From Branchiostoma belcheri (Eukaryota > Chordata > Leptocardii > Amphioxiformes > Branchiostomatidae), in the NCBI RefSeq assembly GCF_001625305.1, contig NW_017804587.1, forward strand, positions 382,895 to 446,894: 64,000 bases of DNA, read 5' to 3'. The first letter of the stretch is position 1, and each line of letters starts with the position of its first letter. The notes below the pieces were generated by a model. The model saw only the letters and a program-made list of their open reading frames with translations. It was not told where the DNA came from and ran no database searches. Positions 1-13,400 of the stretch are shown piece by piece. The position numbers were made by a program, and so were the translations under genes.

Positions 1-156
1 TTTTTTATCCTCTCTGCGGGAGCTTTGCAGAGAGGAAAAAGACTTGGGAGCTAAATTAGGTCTGGTAACCAGGCTATGGTACTGTAACAAGTTGCAAATA
101 CTTATGTATTTCATGATTAGCATTTAGCAGTACTAGTAGTTCTTACGTATACATAC

Positions 157-806
157 CTCCACTGCGAAGGCTCGTCTCTCCGACTCACTCTCAATGAGTT
201 TGACGGCCACGGTCATGTCTCGCCATCGCGCCTTACTCACCATCCCAAACGCACCTCTGCCTACAACCTGCGCAGGAATAGGAGAGTGTAGAATTTGTTC
301 ATCTGTTCTTTCATGACAAATGAGGTCATTTCATTCCTCAACATTTTATCTTCCTTTTCTCCTGGGGGATTAGCTGTCATAAATATCTACTGGGTTGCTG
401 TTATATACAATAATAGAGATTTATGAACCTGGAGAATCAACATCATGCATGTGTCAGTTATTTCAAGAAGGTTAAATGATTTTAAACCTCCTTGGTTATT
501 TCTAATCAGTTTGACAATTTATGAATGTTATTTTGTTGTTTATATGATTTGAAAACGGAAATGGATATGTTTTGAATGTCACTGCAATAATAAAATTCAC
601 ATCCCTCTCTCAAGTGAATGTACCGATATTTCAAAGCTACCAAATCAAGGCTATGGTCTAATTATTTTATTTTAAAGAGGACCATAAAATTTCCGTCAGG
701 TCCCCACCTCCTCGATATCGAGCTCTTCGATGTCGATCTGCTCCACGAACGGTTTCTCCCCCTCCTCCGGCCCCGCCTCCGACAGCGAGTCGTCCGAGTC
801 GCTCAT
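157..806 (-). CDS. MAP3K7: MAP3K7 (TAK1) kinase, first two coding exons, gene continues off the left edge
   Basis: MAP3K7 is the serine/threonine MAP3K that relays TGF-beta, TNF and IL-1 signals to JNK/p38 and IKK in the cytoplasm. Exon 1 (708-806) starts at ATG 806-804 and encodes 33 residues ending [12 protein letters not shown]. Exon 2 (157-267) starts [15 protein letters not shown], the glycine-rich ATP loop, followed by [15 protein letters not shown], which holds the ATP-binding lysine and the IESESER string typical of TAK1. Donors GT at 707-706 and 156-155 and acceptor CAG at 270-268 join in phase 0. The acidic N-terminus is shorter than the serine/alanine-rich vertebrate one. The rest of the kinase domain and the TAB-binding tail lie outside the window. 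The gene is head to head with PAXBP1, 645 bp between start codons. Identification rests on recognised family motifs and is strong despite the short fragment. Confidence 0.93.
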
Positions 807-1451
807 TTCGGAGGTTTTGCTGAGGATAACGGCTTCCCGTTAAAAGTTCAGATCCCCGGGTGTTACAAGGGGCCGTTGTTTCCCCTCAACATTCCATACT
901 TTGCACAGTTTTGACTTTAGATGCGCTACAAAATCTTGCTCCTCCCGAAAACGAAAAGACGCCCAAGAAGACCAAGGAGAGATGTTCACTTCAGAAACGT
1001 CTCTTTGCTCCGGGTCGGCAAAAATACTCCCAGGTCGTTGTCTAGATAATGTCTACAGAATAATTTGAGGAAATGGAAGTCGGGCAGTAAAGAAGGTTGT
1101 CCAGAAATTTGATGAAAAGTTGGAACAACAACTTTTCCTCCCGCCCAAGCTAAGCTTCTTCCAGCTTTCCCACCAGGAACTAAAGGGCAAAGGTCAACTG
1201 TTAAATATAGTATTCTAACAAACATGTTATGGGCATTATATCATGTTTTACTATGAATCGTAAAATATTCAAGAGGATAGTAGGAAAAGGATAACTGTAA
1301 ATGTTTACATTTTGTACATAATTTGTGGAAATTTTAATGTGTAAATCATTACCCATCATCCTTCATTGATGACCCCGCCATTTTAATTTAGAGAAGAGAT
1401 GTCTGAAAAACAATCAGGGATCAATTCTTAGCCAAAATCTCGCTTGAAACG
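807..1451. promoter_or_regulatory. shared upstream region of MAP3K7 and PAXBP1
   Basis: This stretch separates two divergent start codons and must hold both 5' UTRs and probably a bidirectional promoter. I see no TATA box at a sensible place. The segment cccgccattttaa around 1373-1386 resembles a YY1 site (CCGCCAT core), close to the PAXBP1 start. No supported coding exon lies here. The promoter assignment is inferred from gene layout. Confidence 0.5.
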
Positions 1452-4400
1452 ATGTTTCCCAAGAAGAAACAGCGAAATCTTCGCAGGAGAAATGACTCGG
1501 AAGAGTCTGATGAAAACAAAGAGCTGCAAATCCCGGGTCTAGGCGACTTGCCGATGGTGGAAACGCAAGGCCCCGGGTCTGGGGCCAGCTCGCCTGGCAG
1601 CACGCATGGCGGCGTGCAAAGCAAGAAGGAGAAGTGGAACAAAAAGGCGGACAAAATGGCAACTCCGGGGAAAAAGGCTCCCAGTCTGCTCAGTTTCGAC
1701 GAAGAAGAAGGTAAGAGTGTCGAATATGAAAATAGGGAACAGCCATCTGAAAATAACAAGTAGGAATTGAAGTCTAGTCATCCAGTAAACTCATGAGTTG
1801 GTTGTCAGATTCACTCTCAAGAGGATAAAAAGCTTCACAGATGAAAAATGAGGTGATGGAAGATGCAGTATTTCCTGTAGGTCTTTCCTATTTCTTCCTT
1901 GAGCAGTATTAATTGTTAAGTGTTGATTTTCTATGTTTTCCCAAGGCTGTGAAACGGAGATGTTCCGGGTGAAAAAGTCCAGCCATAGCAAACGGGTCGC
2001 CAACAAGCTGAAGAAGGAGTGGAAGGAAGAACAAATGAGGAAAGAAAAAGAGGAGAAAGAGAAGAAGGTTAGCATTTTACTAATTGTGTTGTCAGCATCA
2101 AAATATACATCCATCCAAATGTAAAAGAAATGCTGTCATATAATTGCAAAAAAAAACTGATAGAATACATGCTGTAGAAAATTATAGAACAAACATACAT
2201 AATAATTGACAGATGTTAAGTAATTATGTTATTGCTACACTTACGTCAGCTTTAGTGACGTGATGTGTTTGGAACAAAAATATATATGAGTTATCATGCT
2301 TTAAATCTACCTAATACATAACCTTCAACAGGCTTCTAGGCACAGGTAATAAAGCATGTCATATAATTGCCCCCAGGTGAACACGCAGGTGTCCCTAGGT
2401 GAGTACACCTCCGAGAAGCTGCAGTCCTTACGAGATGCTCAGAACACGCTGGTCAGTCTGGACAACGGGCAGGAGAAAAAGGAGAAGGAGGAAGAGGCAG
2501 GAGAGGAAGGGAAGAAGGAGGAGAAGTTCAAACCCAGTATCAGGGCAGGTAGGAAGTATTCAAACTTAGTGTGGTAACGGAGACATTAAGCACAGTGACA
2601 TGATCAGTTACTTACAGACTTCTTACCAGAATTTTTTTCATTTAGAATGCGTATCAGTTTTTTTTCAATCATGTATGATTAGGAGACAGGTACAAAAGCC
2701 AACTTTATGTGACATGCCAAAGACATAGCCACAGTAGGTAGTACATAAAGGGAGGATCCCAAGAAAAGAGGAAGGCTAATTGGCTCTCGCACTTCCAGTC
2801 CCTGCTTGGTGAACCCCCAAAGGTTCCACTCAACCAACCACTGAGGAAAGTCCAAGTGTCGGAGCAACTTAACATCTCAACTGAGCCTTTCTCACTCGAC
2901 GAGCTCAAAACTGTTCTGAATTCCTTTAGTAACAACAAATCCCCTGGACTTGACAATATCCCCACCATTGTATGGAAGGACCCAATGTTCCATGCATTAC
3001 TTCTCCATCTGTGTAATAATACTTTTTTCACACACAAACCTCCTTCTGCATGGCTGAAGGGAGGAATAATACCAGTACCCAAAAAAGGTGATCTAACATG
3101 TGCTGCAAACTATCGTGGAATCACCCTCATCCCTATCGCAGCCAAAATCTATAACAAACTCCTGCTAAACCGTATTGTACCAGCAGTCGATCCACTACTA
3201 CGGAGAAACCAGAATGGCTTCAGGAGAGGTAGGTCTACAATCACACAAATCCTCTCCCTTCGGCGTATTATAGAAGAGATGAGAAGATGTAACAAAGACT
3301 TGGTACTGTTATTCGTCGATTTTCGAAGAGCTTTTGACTCTATAGATAGAAACACTATGTTTGAGATACTCCACCTGTATGGGATACCTCCCCCTATCAT
3401 CGAGGCAATTAAGTCATTGTATACCAACACCACTGCTACTGTGGTTACATCGGATGGTGAAACAAGTCCCTTCAAGGTAACCGCTGGTGTTCTTCAGGGG
3501 GACACTCTAGCACCATTTCTTTTTATTGTTGTCCTCGACTACATCCTACGACTCTCACTTGATAGTATGCAAGAGAAAGGGCTTGAAATCCAGCCCAGGA
3601 GAAGTCGTCGTCATCCAGCTGTGAACCTTACTGATCTGGATTTCGCAGATGACTTAGCACTGACAACACACCTGGTTAAGGATGCGGAAACTCTTCTACA
3701 GTCACTCGAGAAAGCAGCCACCCAAGTAGGTCTACACTGCAATGAATCTAAGACCGAGTTCATATGTACATGTCCCTCCAATACCACCTTCGAACTTAAG
3801 TCACTATCTGGTATCTGTATAAAACAAGTTGTAGACTTTAAGTACCTGGGATCGCACATCATGAACTCTGAAAGGGACTTCACCGTAAGAAAAGCTCTAG
3901 CTTGGGTAGCCTGCAACAAACTGGATAACATCTGGCATTCTAACATCAGTAATGGTCTTAAAGTACAAGTTTTCCGCGCCATAGTCGAACCTATTCTTCT
4001 CTACGGCGCCGAAACCTGGACTTTAACAACACGCCTAGAAAAACGTCTGGATGGAACATACACAAAACTTCTCAGGAAGGCACAGAACATCAACTGGAAG
4101 CAACATCCAACGAGAAAGAATATATATGGAAGCCTTCCCCTAGTATCACTCAGATTAAAACATAGACGTGTAAAATTTGCGGGACACTGCCATCGTGCAA
4201 AAGAAGAAGTCATCTCATCACTCCTCCTGTGGAAACCACATGGTAAGACTCACTCCAGAAAACTCACATATCCAGCTACTCTTACAAGGGACACAGGATT
4301 ACAACAACAAGACCTTCCAGCTGCAATGGAAGATCGTACTTTGTGGCGTCGTGTTGTGCAGGAGCTTGCCCCGTCCCCCAGCCAGGGTGTCGACAGATGA

Positions 4401-7400
4401 TGATGATGATGAGGTAGTACATTTTTATTGGTCCAGGGTTTGTCTTAGTTTCAAATTACAATGAGACAAACTATGACTTTAGATTAGTGTTGTAACAGTG
4501 TTTCTACTCTCCTAATTCTTACAGTGTTATTTTTTAACAGGTGTGATCCCTGACGCTTCCACCATGCATCAGATCTTGATGCTTGGGAACGATTGATTGA
4601 TTGGTGTTTTTTTCCCAGGTGTGATCCCAGACGCTGCGACCATCCACGCGGCGCGGAAGCGTCGGCAGATGATGCGTGAGATGGGCGGGGAGGACTTCAT
4701 CCCGGTGGACGACACGCAGCGGTTCCAGGGCGAGAAATCCCGCCTGGTGCGCGAAGACGAGAACGACAGGAGCGACAGCGAGGAGGAGAGGATCGACTTC
4801 CGCGGAGCCAACCCCACACGGACCCGCAGGGAGGACATCATGGAGGTGCTGGAAGGTAGGGAGGAAGAACGGTCTTTTAAAAACAATTCTGAAAACTCTA
4901 TGCAGGTTAGTACAGGTGGCTGTGCAGGAATTTCTGATGTCTACCAGAGCAAATCTGCACCAGTCCAAAGTAGTAGCCTGTTATATAACCTGTCATTGTC
5001 ATAACTTAGTTACAGGACGTAAGATAGCACCACGCCCTCCTGCAAACAGTTTTAAGGACTGAAAGGGATGAAAATGAGTGGTACAGGTAAAATTCCTCTG
5101 GTACAGACAATTTTCAGTATTACCTGCACCAGTGCAAGTATGCAGAAAATTGTATTTCAAGCCCTGTCATGGAATTCGCAAGTTACATCTTCCTTCATTG
5201 ACAACCTGAAGTGGTATATGCTGGGCTCAGAAACATCACCACAGCAGAACTCCGCCCACTGTTGTAATACAGGGACGAGTGGAGAAGAAGAACCCATTGT
5301 CTCCCTTGTTAACATCCCTGATGTCCCCATTTAAGGTTAAAGTTATGCTTCCTTGTGTTCCCAGGCAGTGACAGTGAGGAGGGAGAGCGGGACCAGGATG
5401 AGGAAGTGAAGAGGTGGGAGCAGGAGCAGATCAGGAAGGGAGTCAGCATCCCACAGGTAACCATGGCAACCACCACCTTAGCAGGGCTATCACTGAACAA
5501 GGTAATGCCTTCTGTAGGCAGGTCATCATGGAATAAGGTAACGGTCTGTGGAAATCATGGAATGTGTCTCACTGTCTGATACTATAGAATTTGATGCAAC
5601 ATTTTGTGTAGTTCTGTTAACACTATAACAGTTAAGAGAAAAAATGTAAAGAATTGTGATCAGTGGCATTAGCCCAATTTTGATATTGTCATTCTACTGA
5701 AAAGTGGATTGAAGAAAACCAACATGATTTTATAGCATACACGGTTTGCAGCACACACAAACATGTAGTGGTTGCAGCAACATCTCTCGCATGATCCACT
5801 GGTGATTCGTGTTTAGTCATTTGTTATAGTCTTTGTAACTTGCATTACAAACATGTATGGTAAGGGTCATGACCTCCATAAAAAGTGACGATTTGAGCTT
5901 CTCAATGAATAAAGAATGATCTCAAACAAACAGTTTAAAAACTCCCCCCAGGTCCAGACCACCCAGCCTCAGCAGGACTATAACTACTACCAGCAGCAGT
6001 ACATGTACCAGCAGCCTCCCGTGTACATGGGTACCCCCCAGCCGGTGGTACAGCCCTATAGTGGAGGGTACAACCTCCCCTCCATCCCCCCCAGCTCAGG
6101 CCAAATGGTACCTCCCAGTCAGCTGCCAGCGGTCACACTGGAGTCTGTAAAGGACCGACTGAGGGACAGGTATGTGTAGATAGAGCACATTGGCAGAAGG
6201 TACTGTGGCTGTGCAAAAAATGGGCAGACATATTTTCTGCCACAGACCGAATTCTGAAGCAAACTTTAAGAAACATCCAATGAAAAAATCAGGGTTTCAC
6301 ACAGGCACTTAACATTCTGCTGCCATGCTCAGTTGTTGTAGTAAGGAAGGAAAAGAAGAGCAATCAATATTGGAGTGTGATACTTTGTAATGCAACAGAA
6401 GAATCTACTTATTCCCCATCTTAAATTTTGTGTATATAACCACTGCCTTCCTTTCTGTTTTGGGGGGGCATGATGAGTCTAATAAAACAAAGTAGTAAGT
6501 AACCAGTTCTAGTGATTTAATTTCTAGGAATATGCACTATTTATAATTATATGCATGTACATGTATGGTGGACAATGATTTCCCTTAACTGGTATTAAAA
6601 CTGAGCGTATGTGTTGCAAGGTTGGATTCCCTGAAGCAGGTACACTCGGCCCACCAGCGCGAGCACGAAAAACACGCCCACGACATGGACTCCTCCGTTA
6701 ACGCGGTCGATGACATCGAGGGGTCGGCAGACGACGTCGAGCGACAGTTCACGTTCTTCCAAGAGATGAGGGGGTATGTGAGAGACTTGGTAGAATGTCT
6801 AAATGAGAAGGTACGTCTTGACAGGGAGGCAGCAAGCCATAATAGCCGGGGGCTAGGCAGGGGCTTGTACTCTGATATTTGGCAATATCAAAAAGAAACT
6901 GAAGCTAGAATTACTAGGAAAACATACAGGGTGGTTTTAATTTATACTAATCTTCATGTGATATCACTGTGAATGAATCATTGTTGACCTCCCTCAGGAC
7001 TAGTAAGGAAAGTTAGTAACATGTTTTACTGTTTTGTTGAACAGTATTTACCAGCTTACTGTACTTGCCCAAAGTACAGGGTAGGTTTGATATATAGTGT
7101 GGCTATTGGGAAGCTGCCTCCCTTCCTTTCCATTGACTCAGTCTGCATTAGACTTGTACCTGTAAGATATGAGAAGTGGCAGCTGCTGTGTGAAGACTGT
7201 GGGACATCAGTTCATGATTGTGTGTGTGTGTGTGTGTGTACAATGTACATGCATGTGTGTATGTGGTCACATGGTTCCTGTACATGTTGTGTGTTACAAC
7301 CTCTCCAATATATTTATTTGAAAGGAAAACAGCTGCACATATTTTAGTCTTTATATTCTGTTGACTATGACTTACATGACATGGTTGTGGAAATGTTTTA

Positions 7401-10400
7401 GATTAGAGTATTTTAGCACTTTATGTCCAGTCTTTTCCTGAAAGATATTAACGTATATGCATATCTCAAGCTTAGTTCATAGCTTGTCAGATATGTGATA
7501 CCAGTAGTGTGTGCCTTTATCAACGATTGTCTGCAGATTATCATTTCAGCAGGTTGTACCTTTGACTTGGATAGTTGCCAACAGAACATGATAATTCCAT
7601 ATACAATGTCGACCAAAAATGTTTATAATAGATAACTGGTTCCTTCTTTGACAAGCAGTGATATGTAATAAATTTTGGAACATGGACATTTTCTCAATAT
7701 GTGTTAAGTTAACAACTGTAAAGTGATTAATGTGCCAACTCATTAAATAATTTCAAAATTGAAACCAACTAATTATAAGTTGATATCATACTTTGAGTTG
7801 TGCTTGTTTCTCCCTATCAAATCTTGGAGCATTCAATTCTATGATATTGAATGATGGAGTGTGAAACTTGTACAGTACGTCAACATGGCTTTTCCAAGAA
7901 TCACCCTAACCTGGCCCACATTTTCAAACTCAGTGGTTCTCACTAAAAGTAAATACAACATGTACCCATCTATGTCCCCTTGACGTGGGTTGTCCCTTGT
8001 GTAATGGTGTGAGATTAAACAGTTAGCTGCTTCACTAATACAGATATGATGATCCAACTCCGTCCCTCTGTTCCTGCAGGTGCCCAAAATCGACCAATTG
8101 GAGACGGCCATGCACATGTTGCTACGGCAACGGGCGGAGAGGTTTGTACAGCGTCGACAGGACGACACGAAAGATGAGAGTGAGGAGCAGATGAACAAAA
8201 CCAGTAAGTTCAACCAGAATGTCAGAATACCAGTGCTGTACTTGAAGTTGTAATACATGTACTTGTATACAGTAGTGTACAGGAAAGCATGGTAATGCTA
8301 CTGTCAAAATTTTCAGTCCAGGGCCCAGCCAATCAGATTCCGGGAACGAAAAGTAAAACGTATATAAGACAACAAAACACAAATTTTGAAGAAAAAAACA
8401 ATCAAAAGTACTCTGTGTATTTGTGATATGAATTGTTATTTTTCTTCCACGTAAACAGCTTGGCTAGGCCCTAGTTTGGAAATATGACCTTATAGTAAGG
8501 TGACAACCTCCCAAAGGTGACCACAAGAGAACAATTTTGTCTCGCTCAGACTGGACATCATTTGCTGTCAGTTGTACAGCTCCAATTTTTGGTACACAAA
8601 AGTGCATATGCACACAGTGTTTTGTTTCCTTATTGATAGACATTGTTTATAGATTGGCAACATCTGTGATCCACAACTAGGTAAGTGTTAAAACTCTCCT
8701 TGCTTTTCCCCTCAGACAAGGCGGCCGGCAGTCTGGACACGCTGGGCAGAGACTCTCCAGGCTTTGCTGAGGTCAAGAAGAGAAGAATAGCTGAGAGGGA
8801 GGCGCGAAGGTCGGATACAATGGTTATTGTCTCTGCAGATGTGTTAAACCCTGGAGGTTGGTTAGTCAGTGCAGCGAGTGAGGCACACAGGTGGTAGCAT
8901 GTGCCACAGTGGTACAGTGCTACTACCTACAACAGCAGCCAATACTTTGTGAAGTATGTATAAGGGGTAGCTATGGTTTACGTGGTATGGTGTGGCTGAC
9001 CAGTGAACATGAGATTGAGAGGTTGCATTTGATCCCTGGAATTCCTGGCAAGACGTTTGTGTCCCTTGGGAAGGGCACTTCAGATGACTTTCCTCACTCC
9101 ACCCAGGTGTAAAATGGGTATATACCTGACCAGTTTGGGACTGGTAAAAGGCTGTGGAAGAATATGGTTGGGCTAAGCCTAGTCCTAGACCCAGTACCCC
9201 TACAGCCTGAAAAAGACATACATGTAGGACTACATTTTACCTTTACAGTTTACCTTCAGGTAGACTTTGTCATGGCTGACTGGTTTAGGGTTATGTTATG
9301 CTTCTACCAGTGTGTCTATGGCTTTTTTTTGCATCAATAGGCCTAAGTAGTGAGATCATATGAACAGACTGTGTAAGAAAGGTTTAGTACGTGAGTTTTC
9401 CTGACGGCTGGTTTGTGTCTGTAGGTCGAGACGTCGGCGTGCCAGGCAGGCGGTGGACCCCCCCACCCCCCACCACGAGGGCATGTCCAGTGATGAGGAG
9501 GAACAGGAGACAGACATTCTCAGGTTTAACTCAGAAAAAGGTCAACATCAACTCGGACTTTCTTCTCTCATTTCTTCAATAAATATCTAAAGTTAAATTG
9601 TCTTGCAATTCTATGTTTTTATAATGATTCTCATTTCAAGGCTGCACTATCCCACTCAAAGCTACCACCAGTAGATAGGTTTGAACTGCGATTTCCAACA
9701 TGAAAATTAGACAAATTTTTGAATGTACAACTCCAGTCCAACACTTCTGTGACATCACGTTACGCAGATAGTACATGTGACTCGGTGAGCAGTGGATCAT
9801 AGTAGCAAAAGTTTGTAGTTTGTCTCTGTTGAGGTATGATGTAGATGGTTTCTGTAACTCCTCTTTAAAAAAGTCTGGATCTTTGTCAAACTCAAAGGTT
9901 TTTACTGTGTCCAATGTGATTCCAGGTATGTACATGTATGTATGTTTTGGGAAACACGAAATGTATGGTTTGTTCACAGATCGGATCGTGACAGAGGCGG
10001 GGAAAGTGTTTGAGGATGTGGTGGATGATTTCTGCACCTTCCGAGCCATCAAGACCAAGTTCGAGAGGTGGAAGTACGACTTTGGAGAGCCGTACAACGA
10101 AGCCTACATCTCACTCTGTCTTCCCAAACTCTTCACACCGTTTGTAAGACTGGAGCTGCTTACATGGAACCCACTACAGGTATCATCCTTGTCTTTACAA
10201 AATTTGATGCTTACTGTTCAAGGCTTGAAATATTTTTTCTGCACTGGTGCAGGTAATATCAAAAGCACCAGACATAATATACCTGCACTACACAGATAGT
10301 AGTGCAGGTAAAATATGCACTACTCCTATATATACTCAGTACTGATCATGCTATTAACTATTCAGAAACCTTTGCCATTATTTCTTTCATACTTCATATG

Positions 10401-13400
10401 TGGTAACAGTAAATGCAACAAATAAAAATCCACATTAACTTAAACTTGTACTTGTGTATATAAACCCAGTGCGGGTTAGGTGCAGGTAGACATGACAATG
10501 TATGTTGGTTTTTTCCTCAGGCGAATGCACAAGACTTAGAAGACATGGCTTGGTACGACTCGTTGCTGTTTTACGGTTTCCGAGAGACGACCCAGCTCAC
10601 CAAGGATGACCCGGACGTGAAGCTCCTGCCTAGCATAGTAGAAAAAGTGGTACTGCAGAAACTGACTGGTAGGTAGGATGGGGTGTACACTGTAGCAGAG
10701 TTCGGAGGCTGACTAGGGCTGCTGTACATGTCAAAATGTTTGTTATGCTTCGCGTATGCGAGAGTTGAAACTTAGACTAAGTTAGAGTATGATAGCTTCA
10801 TGTACACATGACTGGTGTGATATCTTTGTGTTGATGGAAGTAGGATCCAGGATGGAAGTACTGTTTTTGGTCATATTCAGTGATAGTTTTTGTGTTTGTG
10901 TTGAGTCTGCATTTGGACCTGAGAACTGAGTCATTTGAGGTTGAGTTTCACTGGAGTAATGGGGTTTTGTGAACTTGGTGTGCCCTTGGGGTTATAATGT
11001 CGTTTAAGGGTCAAAAGGAGCGTGTGACATCAAAAATTTAATGTGCAATTGTGGGAGGAAGTGAGCTGTCTTGGAAAAAAAAAATTATTTTTCATGAGTT
11101 TGATCATTTAGGAAATCATTTTGTGTACTAGTATGTGTAAACCGGTCTGGACTTAAAGTTATATGTAGAGGTTCCAGTTTTCTCAGAGTTCATAGATGTA
11201 CATGTACTTCCTGCCCAGGCCTTGCTGAACATGTGTGGGACCCGATGTCCACACACCAGACCCAGAGGTTGGTGACCCTGGTACAGAGGCTGGTGGACGA
11301 CTACCCCACCGTTGCCGGGGACAACAAGGCCACGCAGGCACTGCTCAGGGCCGTGCTCGGCAGGATGAGGAAAACTCTGGACGACGATGTCTTCATGCCG
11401 CTCTATCCTAAAGGGTACGGAGCTGTATCTGTATATCTCTGTATCTGTATAACCGCCCATCTGTATCTGTATAACACACCAGCTTCTGTATCTGTATAGC
11501 CGGTATAACTGCCCTTCGGTGTAACACACCAGCTTCTGTATCTGTATAGCCGGTATAACTGCCCTTCGGTGTAACACACCAGCTTGTGTATCTGTATAGC
11601 CGGTATAACTGCCCTTCTGTGTAACACACCAGCTTCCGTATCTGTATAGCCGGTATAACTACCCTTCTGGGTAACACACCAGCTTCTGTATCTGTATAGC
11701 CAGTGTAACCACCCTTCATGTATATGCATCAGCTTCTGTATCTGTATCTGTAATTTTCACTGATAAGTCATTTTCACTGATTTTATTTCAGGGTGTTGGA
11801 GAACAAGTCTTCTGGAGCGTACTACTTCCTACAGAGACAGTTCTGGAGCTGTGTGAAGGTAAGGACTCGCTCTGTACTGGAAAAAAATGGTCTTTTATGG
11901 ATCCCAATAAAGTCCAAGTCTTTGGAAGGTGATCCAAAAAAAGAGATACCAAAAATAATTCAGTTTCTGTGCACTTAATTAAAGAAATATAGACTTGAAA
12001 CAAGATATCAGAGGTTTCAGACTTCTGGGATGTATTTTGGATTCTCGTAATCATCCAGTTCTCCCCCATTTCCTGTCCTTCTGCCTGTCAATCTTCCCCC
12101 ACCCATGGACAAACACACACAAACCCACAGATCAGTCATCCAAAGCAGTACTTAATGTATATGACTTTTTTTTGCCACCCTCTAGTTGCTAGGTAACATG
12201 CTGCAGTGGCACAGTATCCTGTCCCGGGAGCATCTGATGGAGCTGTGTGCTGGAGGTGGCCGTACCATCTCAGTCTGTTGTCAGATGTAGGTTTTAATGT
12301 ACATGATGAACATGTTTGGCTCCCACCCTCTAGTTGCTAGGTAACATGCTGCAGTGGCACAGTATCCTGTCCCGGGAGCCTCTGATGGAGCTGTGTGTGG
12401 ATGGGCTGCTCAACAGGTACATGCTCCTCGCCCTGCAGAACTCTGACGTTAACGACGACAGCATCGAGAAGAGCCAGAAGGTGAGTTATGACGAGTTTGA
12501 TTTATGGACATGCTTTTGTTTTGATGCATCAGATTGTATTTGACTGTTGTCCATCATGTCTTGTCCTGTGTAAGTGGAAAGCAGCTTCTACTAGTTGGCT
12601 GCCCAGCCATATTATGATGAAACAGATGAATAAATAAGTGGTGCTGCCATATTTTTCTTATGTTTTGTTCGTTTATTTATTGGTTGGTTGTTGAGTATGC
12701 ACAGCTAGGGCAGTCCAACTACAATGTAGCCTGTGGCTATTGCAAAGTGCTAGCCCTGCTTACAAAGACATTACAATGGAATTTGACATGGACAGCATAA
12801 CAGTCTATAACATTATTCTAGGTACATAAAAGCATTGTATAAAAAAGATCTAAGTAGTACTTATGTAGAGAGATCAGGGTCAGTGTGTACAGATGTAAGG
12901 GTTGCCCATAGAGTCCCAGAGCTTCCTGTTATAGGCAGTCATGGTCGCAGTGCAAGACTAGTGTCAGTATTGTGTTTTACTGAAGATTACTTGTTATAGT
13001 GCCTTAAGTTAACATCTTTCTCCCTTGCCTTCACAGATAATTTCCAGTTTCCCCCGGCAGTGGTTTGCTGATGTGGAGGGTGACGAAACGCTGCCTCCCT
13101 TACAGAACCTGGCCCGCTACCTCAGCCACTCTGCAAACACCCTGCACAAGAACAGCATCGGCTGTCCGGACATAGACAGGAGAAAAGCAAGGTGAGACAG
13201 AGGTGGAAACAAAGATGAGGCAAAATAAAATTGGCTTTTAGTCTTCAGATGCACTGAATTGTGACAGTCATAAAGCATTGATTTAAATATACATCCTAAA
13301 AGACAAGACATTAGTGGCTTGTTGAAACATGTTTTTAGTCGATTTCTTTATCATATATTATTATCATATAAGGTCAATGACCTGGACCAGACATCTATCA

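Noticed and set aside
7021..7347. 108-residue Cys-rich plus-strand frame in PAXBP1 intron 7
   Set aside because: It spans a (GT)n tract, has no splice or homology support and lies within a spliced intron.
11403..11729. Reverse-strand open frames with YRLYRYRSWC repeats
   Set aside because: Translation of the 50-bp minisatellite (frames stay open because the unit lacks stops); no start context, splice sites or homology.
12186..12286. Treating the upstream exon 15 copy as an extra coding exon of PAXBP1
   Set aside because: It would duplicate 21 residues, then shift frame or stop; the conserved remainder of the exon is only in the downstream copy.
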